DNA of 64,000 bases, taken from assembly GCF_000426285.1 (NCBI RefSeq), contig NZ_AUFB01000009.1:62001-126000 (forward strand). Reading direction: 5' to 3'. Shown here one piece after another: positions 63,068 to 64,000 of this stretch. Numbering within the stretch: the stretch's first letter is position 1; each line of letters opens with the position of its first letter. This DNA comes from Rhizobium leucaenae USDA 9039 (GTDB taxonomy: Bacteria; Pseudomonadota; Alphaproteobacteria; Rhizobiales; Rhizobiaceae). The translations under genes were made by a program, and so were the position numbers. Under the pieces are notes generated by a model, which did not search any database, had not been told where the DNA came from, and saw only the letters and a list, made by a program, of their open reading frames with translations.

Positions 63068-64000
63068 ATGCGTAAATACTCGGTTTTTGCCGTGGCAAGA
63101 GAAGCGATGCGGGCTCACAAGGGCTGGGAGGCTCAATGGACCTCGCCGGAGCCGCGCAAGGAGTATGACGTCATCATCGTCGGCGCCGGCGGTCATGGCC
63201 TGGGCGCAGCCTACTATCTCGCCAAGGAGCACGGCATCACCAATGTCGCCGTGATCGAGAAGGGCTGGCTCGGCGGCGGCAATACCGGCCGCAACACGAC
63301 CATCATCCGCTCGAACTATCTCTATGAAGAGAGCATGCACATTTATGAGCATTCGATGAAGCTCTGGGAGGGGCTTTCTCAGGATCTCAATTACAATGTC
63401 ATGTATTCGCCGCGCGGCGTGATGATGCTGTCGCACAATATCCACGACCAGCAGTCCTTCAAGCGGCATATCAATGCCAACCGGCTCTATGGTATCGACA
63501 ATGAATGGCTGACGCCGGAGCAGGCCAAGGCCTATTGTCCGCCGCTCGATATTTCGAAGACGGCACGTTATCCGATCAATGGTGCCGCCCTGCAGCGTCG
63601 CGGCGGCACGGCCCGTCACGATGCGGTTGCCTGGGGTTTTGCCCGTGCTGCCTCGGATCGCGGCGTGCACATCATCCAGAATTGCGAAGTGACTGGCATT
63701 CGCCGCGGGCCTGATGGCCGCGTCACCGGTGTCGACACGAGCAAGGGCTTCATCGGCGCCAAGAAGATCGGCGTTTCGGCGGCCGGCCACACCACCGTCG
63801 TCATGCAAATGGCTGGCGTACGCGTGCCGCTGCAGTCGAGCCCGCTGCAGGCGCTGGTTTCCGAACCGCTGAAGCCGATCTTCCCCTGCGTCGTCATGTC
63901 GAATACGGTGCATGCCTATATTTCGCAGTCGGACAAGGGCGAACTCGTCATCGGCGCGGGCACCGACCAGTACAATTCCTATAGCCAGACGGGCGGCCTG
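63068..64000 (+). CDS. soxB: Sarcosine oxidase subunit beta (5' part)
   Basis: The first 311 codons are visible; the gene continues past the right edge. The start MRKYSVFAVAREAMRAHKGW matches tetrameric sarcosine oxidase beta subunits. The FAD fold is YDVIIVGAGGHGLGAAYYLA (about 34-53), followed by EKGWLGGGNTGRNTTIIRSN, which carries the region of covalent or tight flavin binding. SAAGHTTVVMQMAGVRVPLQ comes later. With alpha, gamma and delta subunits it oxidises sarcosine to glycine plus one-carbon units. The remaining sox genes should lie downstream, outside the window. Confidence 0.95.
   Translation, partial: MRKYSVFAVAREAMRAHKGWEAQWTSPEPRKEYDVIIVGAGGHGLGAAYYLAKEHGITNVAVIEKGWLGGGNTGRNTTIIRSNYLYEESMHIYEHSMKLWEGLSQDLNYNVMYSPRGVMMLSHNIHDQQSFKRHINANRLYGIDNEWLTPEQAKAYCPPLDISKTARYPINGAALQRRGGTARHDAVAWGFARAASDRGVHIIQNCEVTGIRRGPDGRVTGVDTSKGFIGAKKIGVSAAGHTTVVMQMAGVRVPLQSSPLQALVSEPLKPIFPCVVMSNTVHAYISQSDKGELVIGAGTDQYNSYSQTGGL

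Overview
The window looks like chromosomal DNA of an alphaproteobacterium of the Rhizobium/Agrobacterium group (Rhizobiaceae). The evidence is high-GC coding sequence, frequent GTG and TTG starts, rhizobial gene neighbourhoods (aa3-oxidase subunit IV next to a split pntAA-pntAB-pntB, a eukaryotic-type ornithine decarboxylase behind a long leader, DUF992, HWE histidine kinase, sarcosine oxidase) and several short intergenic palindromic repeats of the kind scattered through rhizobial genomes. No insertion sequence, prophage, CRISPR array, rRNA or tRNA was recognised. About 65 protein genes are supported. All assignments come from reading the translated sequence; no database search was run. || Layout. 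0-2.5 kb (minus strand): LysR regulator, polyamine-type periplasmic binding protein and the start of its ABC ATPase. 2.6-7 kb: two conserved hypothetical genes, then gltX-lysS. 7.3-10.3 kb: small secreted protein, TerC-family membrane protein, AraC/GyrI-type and TetR regulators. 10.4-13.3 kb: an EmrA/EmrB-type efflux pair divergent from the TetR gene, with two dyad operators between them. 13.4-17.4 kb: LacI regulator, xylB and xylA (xylose to xylulose-5-phosphate), with a palindromic repeat between xylB and xylA. 17.5-27.6 kb: a sugar-uptake and catabolism island made of a LacI regulator, a divergent sugar ABC transporter, a sugar isomerase/epimerase-type TIM barrel, a Gfo/Idh/MocA oxidoreductase, a GH1 beta-glucosidase and an FMN reductase. 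Related LacI-type operators sit ahead of the transporter and the isomerase gene, with a half-site ahead of the glucosidase gene. || 27.7-36.9 kb: CHASE4-like GGDEF-EAL protein, trhO, acetyltransferase, overlapping CYTH-CHAD genes, eda (KDPG aldolase), DUF533/TerB-like protein, small membrane protein, and a translationally coupled DUF1007-NicO metal-export pair. 36.9-44.9 kb: LysR gene with a long dyad, ornithine decarboxylase behind a probable speF-type leader, GNAT, cysE, a coupled CobW GTPase/WD40 pair with a Zur-like site, a VapBC-type module whose toxin gene is frameshifted, and a creatininase-family hydrolase. 45-49.9 kb: MarR, LacI, 2-hydroxyacid dehydrogenase, gamma-glutamyl-GABA hydrolase-like protein and a TakP-like TRAP binding protein. 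50-53.5 kb: membrane GGDEF-EAL protein with a degenerate GGDEF site, followed by a FeeM/LuxI-like N-acyltransferase in AT-rich surroundings. 53.6-57.8 kb: cytochrome oxidase subunit IV, the proton-pumping transhydrogenase and a Phd/PemK-like toxin-antitoxin pair. 57.8-64 kb: DUF992 protein, HWE kinase, FAD oxidoreductase, TPR lipoprotein, rpsU and the start of soxB. || The most promising leads are the LacI-controlled oxidoreductive glycoside island, the FeeM-like acyltransferase with a dyad at its start codon, the probable speF leader with a small ORF overlapping the decarboxylase start, and the broken VapC toxin.
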